Assembly: GCF_002115725.1 (NCBI RefSeq)
Contig: NZ_JFKD01000009.1
Span: 62,001 to 126,000 of the forward strand
Direction: 5' to 3'
Origin: Marivita cryptomonadis
GTDB taxonomy: Bacteria > Pseudomonadota > Alphaproteobacteria > Rhodobacterales > Rhodobacteraceae
DNA: 64,000 nucleotides
Position numbers and translations under genes: made by a program
Notes under the pieces: model-generated
What the model was told of the DNA's origin: nothing
What the model saw: only the letters and a program-made list of their open reading frames with translations
The model's database searches: none
Shown here: positions 1-9,296 of the stretch, piece after piece
How the letters are laid out: every line of letters begins with the position of its first letter
How positions within the stretch are numbered: position 1 is the first letter of the stretch

Positions 1-468
1 GCGATGCGACCGCCGCTGGTGCTGAGCCTTGCCATCGGCGCCACCTGGCTTCCCGTGGCGAATCTGTCGCCTCTGGCGGCAACCGTTCTGATCCTTGCCA
101 TGTTGGGAACCGCCCTGTTTAGCCTGTTCCGGGTCGGTGACACCGACCGCTGGTTTCAGCAGGCCCCGGTTGCGATCTACGCCGGTTGGCTGACTGCGGC
201 CTCGTCTGTGTCCATCGGACTGCTGCTGGGCGGGTATGGCATACTGAGCGCGACATGGGCCGCCATCGTCGCGCTATCACTGGGACTGGCGCTTGCGCTG
301 ATCGTGCAATACCGCCTGCATCGCGCACCCGAATACGGCATCACCGTGATCTGGGCGCTGGTCGGTGTGATCGTGGCGAATACGGGACCGGTGAACGTGG
401 CTGTCCTCGGACTCTGCGTGATCGGAATCATCGCAGTCTTGTCGCTGCGCGCGACGGACACCGAATAG
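1..468 (+). CDS. Integral membrane protein, 3' part (TspO/MBR-like family suspected)
   Basis: The frame is open to the left edge, so this is the C-terminal part of a longer gene; the ATG at position 4 is probably internal. The visible 154 residues are almost entirely hydrophobic, with about five membrane segments. The stretch APVAIYAGWLTAASSVSIGL resembles the core of the 'tryptophan-rich sensory protein' (TspO/MBR-related) proteins common in Rhodobacterales, whose ligand in these bacteria is uncertain. That family name is from memory and the N-terminal half cannot be checked. The gene ends at a TAG just before a hairpin that serves the convergent gene. Confidence 0.6.
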   Translation, partial: AMRPPLVLSLAIGATWLPVANLSPLAATVLILAMLGTALFSLFRVGDTDRWFQQAPVAIYAGWLTAASSVSIGLLLGGYGILSATWAAIVALSLGLALALIVQYRLHRAPEYGITVIWALVGVIVANTGPVNVAVLGLCVIGIIAVLSLRATDTE

Positions 469-485
469 ACCCGCACAAAACAAAA

Positions 486-507
486 GGGCTTCGGTTTCCC
501 GAAGCCC
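486..507 (-). terminator. Rho-independent terminator of the EF-hand gene
   Basis: A perfect 9-bp stem (GGGCTTCGG with CCGAAGCCC) and a 4-nt loop are followed on the minus strand by TTTTGTTTTGT. The T-tract is on the minus-strand side, so it ends transcription of the gene at 530-769. It may also slow plus-strand readthrough. Confidence 0.85.
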
Positions 508-529
508 CACATGAGGTCCGATCTGCCAA

Positions 530-769
530 TCAATTGGCGACGAGGATCTCCGCGTCTTGTGCAGCGGCCAGCTCATCGGCGCTGACAGCACCGTCGCCAT
601 CCACATCGACCGCAGCGAACACGTCTTCTGTCAGGTCGGGATAGGATACCATCAGTTCTTCCATCGAATAGCTGCCATTGCTATCCGTATCTTCCACAGC
701 AACCTGCGCGTGCGCCAAACCGGCTGTCAGAGCGACCACGGTTCCAAGGGTTACAATTGCGTTCTTCAT
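530..769 (-). CDS. Small secreted EF-hand calcium-binding protein
   Basis: The protein is 79 residues long from the chosen ATG. An N-terminal signal peptide (MKNAIVTLGTVVALTAGLAHA) is followed by two EF-hand loops, DTDSNGSYSMEE and DVDGDGAVSADE. Both carry acidic residues at the usual calcium-ligand positions, so it probably binds Ca2+ in the periplasm. The frame extends 13 codons upstream, but the start at 769 puts the signal peptide at the N-terminus and has a GGAG upstream. A strong terminator lies downstream. Partner and role are unknown. Confidence 0.8.
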   Translation of the reverse strand: MKNAIVTLGTVVALTAGLAHAQVAVEDTDSNGSYSMEELMVSYPDLTEDVFAAVDVDGDGAVSADELAAAQDAEILVAN

Positions 770-907
770 GATAGGTTTGATCTCCATTGCGGTCTGTGCC
801 GCAAACAACGACTCAGTGTCGTCGTGGAGTCAGATATCATCGCCAATTCGCGCCACAAGATACTGAAATAAAACCGTGATCTCGGATAGGCGCTTAATCG
901 CCAGTGA

Positions 908-953
908 CCGTTTCCGCCCACGGAAACGGGTGGATGCGGCACCGCACCCACCC
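908..953. other. Two adjacent hairpins downstream of the dehydrogenase gene
   Basis: CCGTTTCCG (908-916) pairs with CGGAAACGG (921-929), and a GGGTGG...CCACCC hairpin with an inner TGCGG/CCGCA stem follows. Neither has a T-tract. They sit between the 3' end of the minus-strand dehydrogenase and the 5' side of the EF-hand gene, and could protect a 3' end or act as a weak terminator. Confidence 0.5.
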
Positions 954-960
954 AAGCGGA

Positions 961-1833
961 TCACCCCATTTCACGCAGGCGTTTGATCAGGCTCGACGTG
1001 TCCCAACGCCCGCCCCCCAGCTTTTGCACATCCTTGTAGAACTGATCGACCAGTGCCGTCACCGGCAGGGACGCGCCCACCTCATCTGCTGTGTCCAGAC
1101 AGATGCCAAGATCCTTGCGCATCCAATCCACCGCAAAACCGTGGTTGAACTTGTCGTCGATCATTGTTTCGTAGCGGTTCGACATCTGCCAAGACCCGGC
1201 CGCGCCCTGACTGATCACCTCGACCACCGCGCGACCATCAAGGCCCGCCTTCTCGGCGAAATGCAGCGCCTCGCTCAGACCTTGCACGAGCCCCGCAATT
1301 GCGATCTGGTTGCACATCTTGGTCATCTGGCCCGCGCCGCTTTCGCCAATGCGGCGGCAGATGCGGGCATAGGCGTCGATCACAGGTTCGGCCTTGGCGT
1401 ACACCGCCTCATCCCCACCACACATCACCGACAGCACGCCATTTTCGGCACCAGCCTGCCCACCCGAGATCGGTGCATCGACAAAGGCGATGCCGCGCGC
1501 CGCACCCGCCTCGTATAGCTCGCGCGTGACCTTGGCCGACACGGTGGTGTGATCTACAAAGATGCTGCCCTCGGCCATGCCCGCAAACGCGCCATCCTCG
1601 CCAAGACATACGCTGCGCAGGTCGTCGTCATTGCCGACGCAGGACATCACGAAGTCACAGCCCGCCGCTGCCTCGCGCGGGGTAGACGCATGCGAACCGC
1701 CATGTTCCTTGGCCCATGCCTCGGCTTTAGCCGCCGTGCGGTTATACACAGTCACCTCGTGCCCGGCTTTGACCAGATGTCCCGCCATCGGGTAGCCCAT
1801 GACCCCCAAACCCAAGAATGCCACTTTCGCCAT
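961..1833 (-). CDS. NAD(P)-dependent beta-hydroxyacid dehydrogenase (3-hydroxyisobutyrate dehydrogenase family)
   Basis: This 290-residue protein has the family's usual length. The N-terminal Rossmann motif is GLGVMGYPMAGHL, the substrate-binding signature is DAPISGGQAGAENG near residue 120, and the catalytic lysine is in GAGQMTKMCNQ near residue 170. The family oxidises or reduces small beta-hydroxyacids such as 3-hydroxyisobutyrate, tartronate semialdehyde or succinic semialdehyde. The sequence does not decide the substrate. It is divergent from the penicillin-acylase gene and has no valine-degradation neighbours, so the mmsB name is not applied. Confidence 0.85.
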   Translation of the reverse strand: MAKVAFLGLGVMGYPMAGHLVKAGHEVTVYNRTAAKAEAWAKEHGGSHASTPREAAAGCDFVMSCVGNDDDLRSVCLGEDGAFAGMAEGSIFVDHTTVSAKVTRELYEAGAARGIAFVDAPISGGQAGAENGVLSVMCGGDEAVYAKAEPVIDAYARICRRIGESGAGQMTKMCNQIAIAGLVQGLSEALHFAEKAGLDGRAVVEVISQGAAGSWQMSNRYETMIDDKFNHGFAVDWMRKDLGICLDTADEVGASLPVTALVDQFYKDVQKLGGGRWDTSSLIKRLREMG

Positions 1834-1907
1834 GCCGCGTGCTCCCTATCTTCTGTGGTAATTTTCTGCTGCCTTTACCTGACGCTGCACCGCCCCCTTG
1901 GCAAGGG

Positions 1908-1934
1908 CTTGCGTGTTCGTTAGGGCAACGCAAG
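1908..1934. promoter_or_regulatory. Dyad in the divergent intergenic region
   Basis: CTTGCGT (1908-1914) and ACGCAAG (1928-1934) form a 7-bp inverted repeat between the two divergent genes. A CCCTTG/AAGGG dyad lies just upstream. It could be an operator or a leader hairpin of the acylase mRNA; no regulator is identifiable. Confidence 0.35.
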
Positions 1935-1991
1935 TATCCGTTTTGGGCCCAAATGATGGGGGCAAAACCCGGTTTGAAAGGTGAACGACGC

Positions 1992-4457
1992 GTGGCGCTG
2001 ATCTTCAGAACTCTGGTGTGGCTGACCACGGCCTCTCTCGTTCTGGCGACGATCGGAGTTCTGATCGTGTATTACCTCGCCTCGCGGTCACTGCCGGAAT
2101 ACGACAACACCGTTCCCGTGTCCGGGCTAACCGCTGATGTCGAGATCTTGCGCGACAATTCTGGCGTGCCGCACATCTTTTCGACCTCGGATCGGGACGC
2201 GTTCTTCGCGCTTGGATACGCCCATGCTCAGGACCGTCTGTGGCAAATGACCTTGATGCGACGCACCGCTCAGGGGCGCCTGTCCGAACTGTTTGGCACG
2301 CGCACTGTCGAAACCGACAAACTTCTGCGACGGCTGGACATTTATCCCCGCGCGGTACAATCGGTAGCCGCGCAGGATGCCCGCACCCTTGATGCGCTGG
2401 AATCCTATGCCGCTGGCGTCAACGCCCGGATCAGTGAGATCAACCGCGACAGCCTTGGGCGGGGCGCGCCTGAGTTTTTTGTCTTCAACGCACCCCTCGC
2501 CCCGTGGCAACCGGCGGATTCATTGGCATTGGTCAAGTTGATGGCGCTGCAACTCTCCAGCCATCTGCGCGAGGAAGTGCTGCGCGCCCGCACCTCTTTG
2601 CTTCTGCCCGATGAAAACCGGCTCGCCGACATCCTACCCGATATCCCCGGTGCCGGCGTCGCCGCCCTGCCGGAATACGCCCAACTTGTCCCCGGCACCT
2701 CCGGCGAAACGCAGTTTGCCCAAGGCGGCCCCGACCCACTGTTCTGGCCAGTTGCACCCCGGGGGTTGGCAGGCGCGTCGAACGCATGGGCGGCCGATGA
2801 AACCCGGTCCGCCACCGGATCGACGCTGATGGCAAACGACCCGCATTTACAGTTCACCGCGCCCGCAACATGGTATCTGGCGCGTTTGCAACTGTCCTCG
2901 GGCGGCGTGATCGGCGCCACGATTCCCGGCATCCCCGCGGTCATGGCCGGACGGTCTGATGCCATCGCATGGGGGCTCACCTCGTCCTACCTCGACGATC
3001 AGGATCTCTTCATTGAAGAACTGAACCCCGATAACCGCGAGCAATACCGCACACCCGACGGCTTCAAGAACTTCGTGACCCGCCGTTCCATTATCGAGAT
3101 CAAGGATTCCGAACCGGTCACCCTGACCCTGCGTTGGACCGACAATGGCCCTGTTCTTCCCGGAACACAGTTCGATCTTGCGACCATCACGCCGCCGGAT
3201 CACGTCACGGCACTCAGCTGGACCGCTCTCAGCCCGCGGGACACCTCGATGTCCGCCGCAATCGCGCTGATGTATGCAACCTCTGTCGAAGACGCGCTGG
3301 CGGTCTCAAAGGCGTTTGTTGCGCCATCGCAAAACCTCACCGTGATCGACGGCGACAGCATCGCGATGAAACTGGTCGGCGCCATGCCTCGACGAGACGC
3401 GGGGCATCAAAGCCAGGGCCGCCTTCCGTCGCTGGGCTGGCGCTCCGAGAACCGCTGGCAAGGCGTGTTTCCCGACGACTCCAACCCGGTTTTCCTGAAC
3501 CCCACGGGCGGCATCGTCGGCAACACCAACAACAAGACCGTCGACCGCCCCTTCCCGCTCCATGTCAGCTTTGATTGGGGCGACAGCCAACGGGTGATGC
3601 GGTGGCAAGGCCTGATGCAGGGCCGCGAAGTGCACACCCGCGACAGTTTTATTGAAGCGCAGCTCGACACCGTGTCGGTCACCGCCCGTGCCTTGCTGCC
3701 ATTGATCGGCGCAGACCTGTGGTTCACCGGAGAAGCCGCCCCAGACGGCACGCCAGAGCGGCTGCGCCAGCGCGCGCTCGACCTCTTGGCCAATTGGAAT
3801 GGCGAGATGAACGAGCATATGCCCGAACCCCTGCTTTATTCGGCTTGGCTGCGGGCGTTGCAGGAACGGCTGATCCGCGACGACCTTGGTCCACTCGCAT
3901 CCGAATTCACCCGTGTGGAGCCGCTGTTCATCGAAAGGGTATACCGTGATGTGGACGGCGCCAGCGCGTGGTGCAACGTCATCCGATCAGCGATCGACGA
4001 AACCTGCACCGACATCGCCCGTCTGGCGCTGGATGATGCGCTTGTCTGGATTTCCGAGAACTGGGGCACGTCGCTCGAATCCCTGCGCTGGGGCGATGCC
4101 CATCAGGCGACCCATGACCATCCGGTTCTGGGCGAAGTGCCGATCCTGCGGTACTTCACCAACATCCGCCAAAGCACGTCGGGCGGCGATCACACGCTGA
4201 TGCGTGGACGCGGTGCGGGCGAAGGACCCAATCCGTTCCTCAACGTGCACGGCGCAGCCTATCGCGGTGTATACGACTTCGCCGATCCCGACAGTTCGGT
4301 CTTTATCCTGTCGACGGGGCAGTCGGGCCACTTTCTGTCGCGCCACTACGATGATCTGGGCACGCTTTGGCGGCGCGGAGAATACATCCCGATGTCACTG
4401 GATGTGGACCTTGCACGCGCGGCTTCTGTGGGGGCAACGCGGTTGGTGCGGGAATAG
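1992..4457 (+). CDS. Penicillin acylase family Ntn-hydrolase (penicillin amidase / acyl-homoserine lactone acylase type)
   Basis: The 821-residue precursor starts with one membrane anchor (residues about 5-28), then the alpha region containing HAQDRLWQM, a spacer, and the beta subunit beginning at Ser263 in GASNAWA. This serine is the nucleophile exposed by autocatalytic cleavage in the family. ANDPHL and the Asn-rich GNTNNKT further on are also typical. Members cleave amide bonds of beta-lactams or acyl-homoserine lactones; the substrate cannot be read here. I chose the GTG at 1992 because AAAGGTGA lies just upstream and it yields the family's usual MALIFR-type start. ATGs at 1953 and 1956 have no ribosome site. 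Confidence 0.88.
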   Translation: MALIFRTLVWLTTASLVLATIGVLIVYYLASRSLPEYDNTVPVSGLTADVEILRDNSGVPHIFSTSDRDAFFALGYAHAQDRLWQMTLMRRTAQGRLSELFGTRTVETDKLLRRLDIYPRAVQSVAAQDARTLDALESYAAGVNARISEINRDSLGRGAPEFFVFNAPLAPWQPADSLALVKLMALQLSSHLREEVLRARTSLLLPDENRLADILPDIPGAGVAALPEYAQLVPGTSGETQFAQGGPDPLFWPVAPRGLAGASNAWAADETRSATGSTLMANDPHLQFTAPATWYLARLQLSSGGVIGATIPGIPAVMAGRSDAIAWGLTSSYLDDQDLFIEELNPDNREQYRTPDGFKNFVTRRSIIEIKDSEPVTLTLRWTDNGPVLPGTQFDLATITPPDHVTALSWTALSPRDTSMSAAIALMYATSVEDALAVSKAFVAPSQNLTVIDGDSIAMKLVGAMPRRDAGHQSQGRLPSLGWRSENRWQGVFPDDSNPVFLNPTGGIVGNTNNKTVDRPFPLHVSFDWGDSQRVMRWQGLMQGREVHTRDSFIEAQLDTVSVTARALLPLIGADLWFTGEAAPDGTPERLRQRALDLLANWNGEMNEHMPEPLLYSAWLRALQERLIRDDLGPLASEFTRVEPLFIERVYRDVDGASAWCNVIRSAIDETCTDIARLALDDALVWISENWGTSLESLRWGDAHQATHDHPVLGEVPILRYFTNIRQSTSGGDHTLMRGRGAGEGPNPFLNVHGAAYRGVYDFADPDSSVFILSTGQSGHFLSRHYDDLGTLWRRGEYIPMSLDVDLARAASVGATRLVRE

Positions 4458-4480
4458 TTGGTGCAGACATATGGTTTCGA

Positions 4481-4590
4481 CGGGCCTGAAGCCCGCCGAC
4501 AGAGGCGCGCTGCGCGCGCCGTGGGGGCGCTGCCCCCGTCGCCCGAAGGCGACTCCCCCGAGGTATTTTTGGCCCAAAGAAACCAGATGA
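4481..4590. repeat. Cluster of four consecutive GC-rich hairpins with a CCCCCGAGGTATTTTTGG tail
   Basis: Four perfect stem-loops lie head to tail: 4481-4495 (CGGGC/GCCCG), 4504-4520 (GGCGCGC/GCGCGCC), 4523-4537 (GGGGGC/GCCCCC) and 4538-4553 (GTCGCC/GGCGAC). The tail is CCCCCGAGGTATTTTTGGCCC. Similar strings are frequent between Rhodobacterales genes (from memory). The cluster lies between two convergent genes and probably ends or stabilises their transcripts. Confidence 0.7.
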
Positions 4591-4597
4591 TGCGACG

Positions 4598-5872
4598 CTA
4601 GAGCGTTTCGAACTGACGGGCGTCCTTTGCGGACCAGCGCACGCGCACCGTATAGCCGGTCTCGTCCTGGATTTCGTCTTCGACCAGCGCCTTGTCGAAA
4701 AGCCAGGCGCGCTTACGGCCTTCGTCGAAGCCCAGATGCAGGGTCTCTTCGCGGCGGTCGCCTTCGAGGATGCGGTTGACCGCCCCCAGCAGCGCATCAA
4801 GCCCATCGCCGGTCAGTGCAGAGGTTGCAAACACATCGGCGCTGCGCTCGGCACGCGCCTGCGTGGCCTCGCGCACTTCATCGTCCATCGCGTCGATCTT
4901 ATTCCAGACCTCAAGCAGTGGCGTGGTTTCGGTCACTCCAAGCGAGTTCAGGATATCGCGCACATCCTGTGCCTGTTCCTCGGTGGCACTGTGGCTGATG
5001 TCACGCACATGCAGGATCAGGTCGGCCGCCAGCACCTCTTCTAGTGTGGCGCGGAACGCCGCAACCAGCTCCGTTGGCAGATCACTGATAAAGCCCACCG
5101 TGTCGGACAGGATCACATCCGGCCCATTGGGCAGCTTGACCGCGCGCATGGTCGGATCGAGCGTGGCAAAGAGCATGTCCTTGGCCATCACCTCGGCCCC
5201 TGTCAGGCGGTTGAAGAGCGTGGACTTGCCCGCGTTGGTATATCCAACAAGGGCCACGATCGGGTACGGCACCTTGGCCCGCGCCGCGCGGTGCAGGCTG
5301 CGGGTTTTGACCACTTTGTCCAGTTGCCGTCGCAGGTTGACCAACTGGTCGTCAATCGCACGACGGTCAGCCTCGATCTGGGTTTCACCCGGCCCACCCA
5401 CGAACCCCAGCCCACCGCGCTGGCGTTCCAGGTGGGTCCAGGCCCGCACCAGTCGCGTACGCTGGTAGCTGAGTGCAGCCATCTCGACCTGCAGCACGCC
5501 TTCGCGGGTGGCCGCCCGGTCGCTGAAAATCTCAAGGATCAGCCCCGTGCGATCCAGCAGTTTGACGCCCCACGCTTTTTCAAGGTTCCGCTGCTGCACC
5601 GGCGACACCGGTCCATCCACAAGCACCAATTCGACGTCCTGTTCCTTGAACAGCGTCTTGAGTTCCTCGATCTTGCCTGAACCGAACAAGGCGCCCGGAT
5701 GTGGCTTGGGCAGACGCACGACGCTGCTGCCCAGAACCTCGAGCCCCGGCAAGGCAGCGGCAAGTGCCACAGCCTCTTCCAGAGCAGGTCCAGCGGCCCG
5801 GCGGGACCGGTCGCTGGTGATGTCAGGATGCAGAACCCACGCCGGGGTCACACGCGCCTTATGTTCTTTCAA
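4598..5872 (-). CDS. hflX: Ribosome-associated GTPase HflX
   Basis: The 424-residue protein has the HflX N-terminal domain ([10 protein letters not shown], residues about 64-73), the glycine-rich linker [13 protein letters not shown], and a C-terminal Obg-like GTPase domain. That domain carries G1 [10 protein letters not shown]3 DTVGF and G4 NKID. HflX splits stalled or stress-hibernating 70S ribosomes in the cytoplasm. It overlaps the 3' end of hfq by four bases (ATGA), so the two are translationally coupled, as in many proteobacteria. The gene ends next to the hairpin cluster at 4481-4590. Confidence 0.97.
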   Translation of the reverse strand: MKEHKARVTPAWVLHPDITSDRSRRAAGPALEEAVALAAALPGLEVLGSSVVRLPKPHPGALFGSGKIEELKTLFKEQDVELVLVDGPVSPVQQRNLEKAWGVKLLDRTGLILEIFSDRAATREGVLQVEMAALSYQRTRLVRAWTHLERQRGGLGFVGGPGETQIEADRRAIDDQLVNLRRQLDKVVKTRSLHRAARAKVPYPIVALVGYTNAGKSTLFNRLTGAEVMAKDMLFATLDPTMRAVKLPNGPDVILSDTVGFISDLPTELVAAFRATLEEVLAADLILHVRDISHSATEEQAQDVRDILNSLGVTETTPLLEVWNKIDAMDDEVREATQARAERSADVFATSALTGDGLDALLGAVNRILEGDRREETLHLGFDEGRKRAWLFDKALVEDEIQDETGYTVRVRWSAKDARQFETL

Positions 5873-6108
5873 TTGTCGCCTTCGCCGTCATACAGATTGA
5901 TCGGCTGTGCCGGCATGATCGTCGAAATGGCGTGCTTGTAGACAAGCTGGGATTGGCCATCGCGGCGCAGGAGCACACAGAAGTTGTCGAACCAAGTGAT
6001 CACGCCCTGCAATTTGACGCCGTTGATCAAGAAAACAGTTACCGGCACCTTCGTCTTGCGGACGTGATTGAGAAACGCGTCCTGAAGGTTCTGCTTATCA
6101 GATGCCAT
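5869..6108 (-). CDS. hfq: RNA chaperone Hfq
   Basis: This is a 79-residue Sm-like protein. Sm1 contains [13 protein letters not shown] and Sm2 is the YKHAIS segment (residues about 57-62), which forms the hexamer RNA-binding face. Hfq helps small RNAs anneal to mRNAs and protects RNA. The short acidic tail (YDGEGDN) is usual for alphaproteobacteria. It precedes hflX with an ATGA overlap and follows trkH after a long inverted repeat, so it probably has its own promoter in the 6109-6168 interval. Confidence 0.98.
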   Translation of the reverse strand: MASDKQNLQDAFLNHVRKTKVPVTVFLINGVKLQGVITWFDNFCVLLRRDGQSQLVYKHAISTIMPAQPINLYDGEGDN

Positions 6109-6168
6109 AAAATTAGCCTTTATTCTTGCTTTTGTCGCGCCGACGGTCGTGATTTGAGGTCACTATGT

Positions 6169-6228
6169 CTTGGCACTCACGTAAATTCCAGTGGAAAAAC
6201 AAGGAATTTCGGCAAGAGTGCCGCCAAG
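6169..6228 (-). terminator. Long imperfect inverted repeat after trkH
   Basis: Three paired blocks form a 60-nt hairpin: CTTGG with CCAAG, CACTC with GAGTG, and AAATTCC (6183-6189) with GGAATTT (6203-6209). It begins three bases after the trkH stop codon on the minus strand. There is no T-tract, so it could be a 3'-end stabiliser, a weak terminator, or part of the hfq promoter region. Confidence 0.5.
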
Positions 6229-6230
6229 GC

Positions 6231-7745
6231 TCAATCGCGCCAGAGATCTGGCGTCAAAATCACCACAAGTGCCAGCATTTCAAGACGCCCCATGATCATC
6301 GCGATCGCCGCTATGACTTTGGGTCCGGGGCCAAGCTCAATCAACGTCAGCCGTCCGGCCTCGACCACCTCGATCAGAGGGCCACAGTTCGACAGGCTGG
6401 CCACTGCAAGCACCAATGACTGCTCGAAAGGGATGCCGAACGCGGCCAGCGCGACGGTGGTGGCCGCCAACGTGATGGCGAAGATCATGAAAAACACCCA
6501 GGCGATGAACGCGCCTTCGCGCCGAGTGCGCCGTGATACAAGGCCTGCCCGTCCAACCGAGGACGGGTGCACCAACCGGTCCACCTCGCGCATGCCATTG
6601 AGGGTCAGCGCGAAGACCCGCATCAGCTTGACCCCGCCAGCCGTTGTCGCAACGCCGCCACCGATCAGCGCAAGCCCCATCAGGATCAGCCCGGGCGTCT
6701 CCAACCCCGACCAAGCCTGCGCGTCGACCCAGTCCACGCTGGCGTGACCATGGGTCGTCAGGAATGACAGCACAGTAAAGGCCGCCCCCCAGAAGGCGCG
6801 CAACGCCGCCACCACGTTGTTCTGGTCGCCGATATCCAACGCGGCCACGAAATGGCGCAGCACAAGCACGGTCGGAATGGTCAAGACGATGGCCAGCCCC
6901 AGCCGGAACTCGGGGTCGAACAGCAACCCGGCTTTCTGTGCCGTGCTGGTGTCGCGCGAGAACGTGACCCGCGACAGGGCAAAAAGCAGGAAAACCGCCA
7001 TGATGGCCTCCCCGGCAAGGCCACTGCTGGCGCCTGTTGGACCGCCAACAGGTGAAATGCCCGATGTCGACATCACGCTCATCGCATGGGTCAGGGCAAT
7101 GAACGGCGTGTCCCCGGCCACCAGCAGCAACACCCACAGTGCCAGCGTCAGAAGTGCATAGGTCGGCACCAAGACTGCGGCGCTTCGGGCCAACCGGCTG
7201 GCCGGGTTGGACGTGTCCCGCCGCGCAGCCCCCACGACAACATCCTGCCCCGGCTCTCCCAGGGACGTCACTTCGAACCCGCCAAGGTTCAACGGTGCAA
7301 GAATGGCCGCAGCTGCCACCCACATCAGCAAACCGCCCATCCACGCCACCTGTGCCCGCCAAAGATGTTCGGCCATCGACAGGCGTTGAGCCTCGAACAA
7401 AGGCAAACCCGTGGTCGACAGGCTCGACACCATATCGAGATAGGCGTTGAGGAAATTCGTGGTCTGGATCGATTCGTAATACGGCACCGCCATTACGGCG
7501 GGAAGGATCAGGAAACTGCCCAACAGAGCCATCAATTGACGGATCGCATTGCGATTGTGCGGTCGGTTGGCCAGTGCAAACCCGATCAGACTGCACAAGA
7601 TGAGCCCCACCAACCCGGAATAAAAGAAGGACCGCGCATCCTGATACGCCTCAGCCCAAAGCGCCACCGACGCCGGGACGATCATCGACACCGACGCCAG
7701 TCCGGTCAGCAGCAATAGCAACGGCAGGCGATAGAGCAGCGCCAT
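6231..7745 (-). CDS. trkH: Potassium uptake channel subunit TrkH
   Basis: The 504-residue polytopic membrane protein has the repeated membrane-pore-membrane units of the Trk/Ktr/HKT family. Selectivity-filter-like turns are visible in SSLSTTGLPLF (residues about 107-117), VMSTSGISPVGG and TTAGGVKLMR. It conducts K+ across the inner membrane when its cytosolic partner TrkA binds NAD(H) or ATP. The gene follows trkA by four bases on the same strand, which fits co-translation of the two subunits. Confidence 0.95.
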   Translation of the reverse strand: MALLYRLPLLLLLTGLASVSMIVPASVALWAEAYQDARSFFYSGLVGLILCSLIGFALANRPHNRNAIRQLMALLGSFLILPAVMAVPYYESIQTTNFLNAYLDMVSSLSTTGLPLFEAQRLSMAEHLWRAQVAWMGGLLMWVAAAAILAPLNLGGFEVTSLGEPGQDVVVGAARRDTSNPASRLARSAAVLVPTYALLTLALWVLLLVAGDTPFIALTHAMSVMSTSGISPVGGPTGASSGLAGEAIMAVFLLFALSRVTFSRDTSTAQKAGLLFDPEFRLGLAIVLTIPTVLVLRHFVAALDIGDQNNVVAALRAFWGAAFTVLSFLTTHGHASVDWVDAQAWSGLETPGLILMGLALIGGGVATTAGGVKLMRVFALTLNGMREVDRLVHPSSVGRAGLVSRRTRREGAFIAWVFFMIFAITLAATTVALAAFGIPFEQSLVLAVASLSNCGPLIEVVEAGRLTLIELGPGPKVIAAIAMIMGRLEMLALVVILTPDLWRD

Positions 7746-7749
7746 CGGA

Positions 7750-9126
7750 TCAGAAGAAGTCGATCGAGACCTGAAGCAGGCGTTCGACCTCCGGCACGTC
7801 CTTGGCCAGCGTGAAGAGCACCACCTGATCCCCCTCCTCGATCACCATCGACCCGGTCGGGCGCTTGACCTTGCCGGCCTTCCGCACCGCACCGACCAGC
7901 ACACCTTCGGGGAAGTCGATATCGCGCAGCTTTTGTCCAGCCATCGGCGAGGTCGACAAGACCTCTGCCTCGATCACCTCGGCCTCGGCATCGCCAATGG
8001 AATAGACCGCGCGCACCCGACCGTGTCGGAAATGGCGCAGGATCGAACTCACCGTGACCGAGCGCGGGTTGATATAGGCGTCGATCCCCAGCGGCTCCAT
8101 CAACGGCTCCAAGGTCGGGTCGTTGATCAGCGCAATCGCCATCCGGCAGCCTTCGGATTTAGCGCGCACCGCCGCCAGCATGTTGGTCTTGTCGTCATCG
8201 GTCACACACAATACCGCATCCGCGCGTTCGATATTGGCCTCGGCCAAAAGCGTCACATCCAACCCGTCGCCATTCAGAACAATCGTCCGCTCCAGCGCCT
8301 CGGCCGCCCGTTCTGCGATCTTGCGGTTGCGTTCGATGACCTTGACCCGCACCCGGTCTGCCCGCTGTTCCAGATCGCGCGCGACCATCAGCCCGACATT
8401 GCCACCGCCGATGATCACAACCCGCTCTTGTTTGTGATGGGTCTTGCCGAAAATCTCGAGCGTACGGCGCACATCCTCGTTGTGAGACATCACGTAACAG
8501 GAATCGCCCGCAAAAATCTGGTCGTTTGATTCCGGTGCAAACAACGTGCCCTCGCGGCGAATGCCCACCACGATGCTCCGCAGCGTCGAGAACAGATCCG
8601 TCAGCTGCTTGAGCGGCGTGTTCACGATCGGACAATCGTCGTCGATGGTCAAACCCATCAGCGCCGCATCACCATCCAGAAACTTTTCCGTATCGAAGGC
8701 CGCCGGGGCGTTCAGACGCTGCAACGCCGCCTCGGCGACCTCCATCTCGGGGCTGATCACCACGTCGATGGGCATGTGATCGCGGCGATACAGGTCTGAA
8801 TAAATTGCCGTCAGATAGGATTTCGACCGCAGCCGCGCGATCTTGCGCGGGATCGAGAACACCGAATGCGCCACCTGACAGGTCACCATGTTGACCTCGT
8901 CCGAATGGGTCGCCGCGATGATCATATCCGCGTCCCGCGCCCCCGCCTGATCCAGCACATCCGGATAAGACGCAAAGCCCGCGATCCCCTGCACATCCAG
9001 CGCATCCGTCGCGCGGCGCACCAGATCGGGGTTGTTGTCCACAACCGTTACGTCATTGCGCTCACCTGAAAGGTGCCGCGCGATTTGCCAGCCGACCTGA
9101 CCTGCTCCGCAGATGATAACTTTCAT
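7750..9126 (-). CDS. trkA: Trk potassium transporter regulatory subunit TrkA
   Basis: The 458-residue cytosolic protein has two RCK units. The first opens with the Rossmann motif MKVIICGAGQVGWQIA and the second with VVIIGGGNVGLMVARDLE near residue 234. Each is followed by a TrkA_C domain (around residues 150-220 and 375-455). It gates TrkH in response to nucleotides. trkH lies immediately downstream. In related genomes trkA usually follows ntrX closely; here about 4.7 kb separates them. Confidence 0.96.
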   Translation of the reverse strand: MKVIICGAGQVGWQIARHLSGERNDVTVVDNNPDLVRRATDALDVQGIAGFASYPDVLDQAGARDADMIIAATHSDEVNMVTCQVAHSVFSIPRKIARLRSKSYLTAIYSDLYRRDHMPIDVVISPEMEVAEAALQRLNAPAAFDTEKFLDGDAALMGLTIDDDCPIVNTPLKQLTDLFSTLRSIVVGIRREGTLFAPESNDQIFAGDSCYVMSHNEDVRRTLEIFGKTHHKQERVVIIGGGNVGLMVARDLEQRADRVRVKVIERNRKIAERAAEALERTIVLNGDGLDVTLLAEANIERADAVLCVTDDDKTNMLAAVRAKSEGCRMAIALINDPTLEPLMEPLGIDAYINPRSVTVSSILRHFRHGRVRAVYSIGDAEAEVIEAEVLSTSPMAGQKLRDIDFPEGVLVGAVRKAGKVKRPTGSMVIEEGDQVVLFTLAKDVPEVERLLQVSIDFF

Positions 9127-9296
9127 GTCCCGCGCCCGCAGTCGGGCCCCTTGGCTGTAACGCAGTCTCTTGTGTGGCAGAGGTCCGGGGTGGGGTCAAT
9201 TGCGGACCGGGGTGACGCAGCGGGTGGCACGCATGGCGGGAGAACCAGACGAAACGGCAGAAAGCCTTCGTGCCGTACGCCCTTACCAAAACTGCG

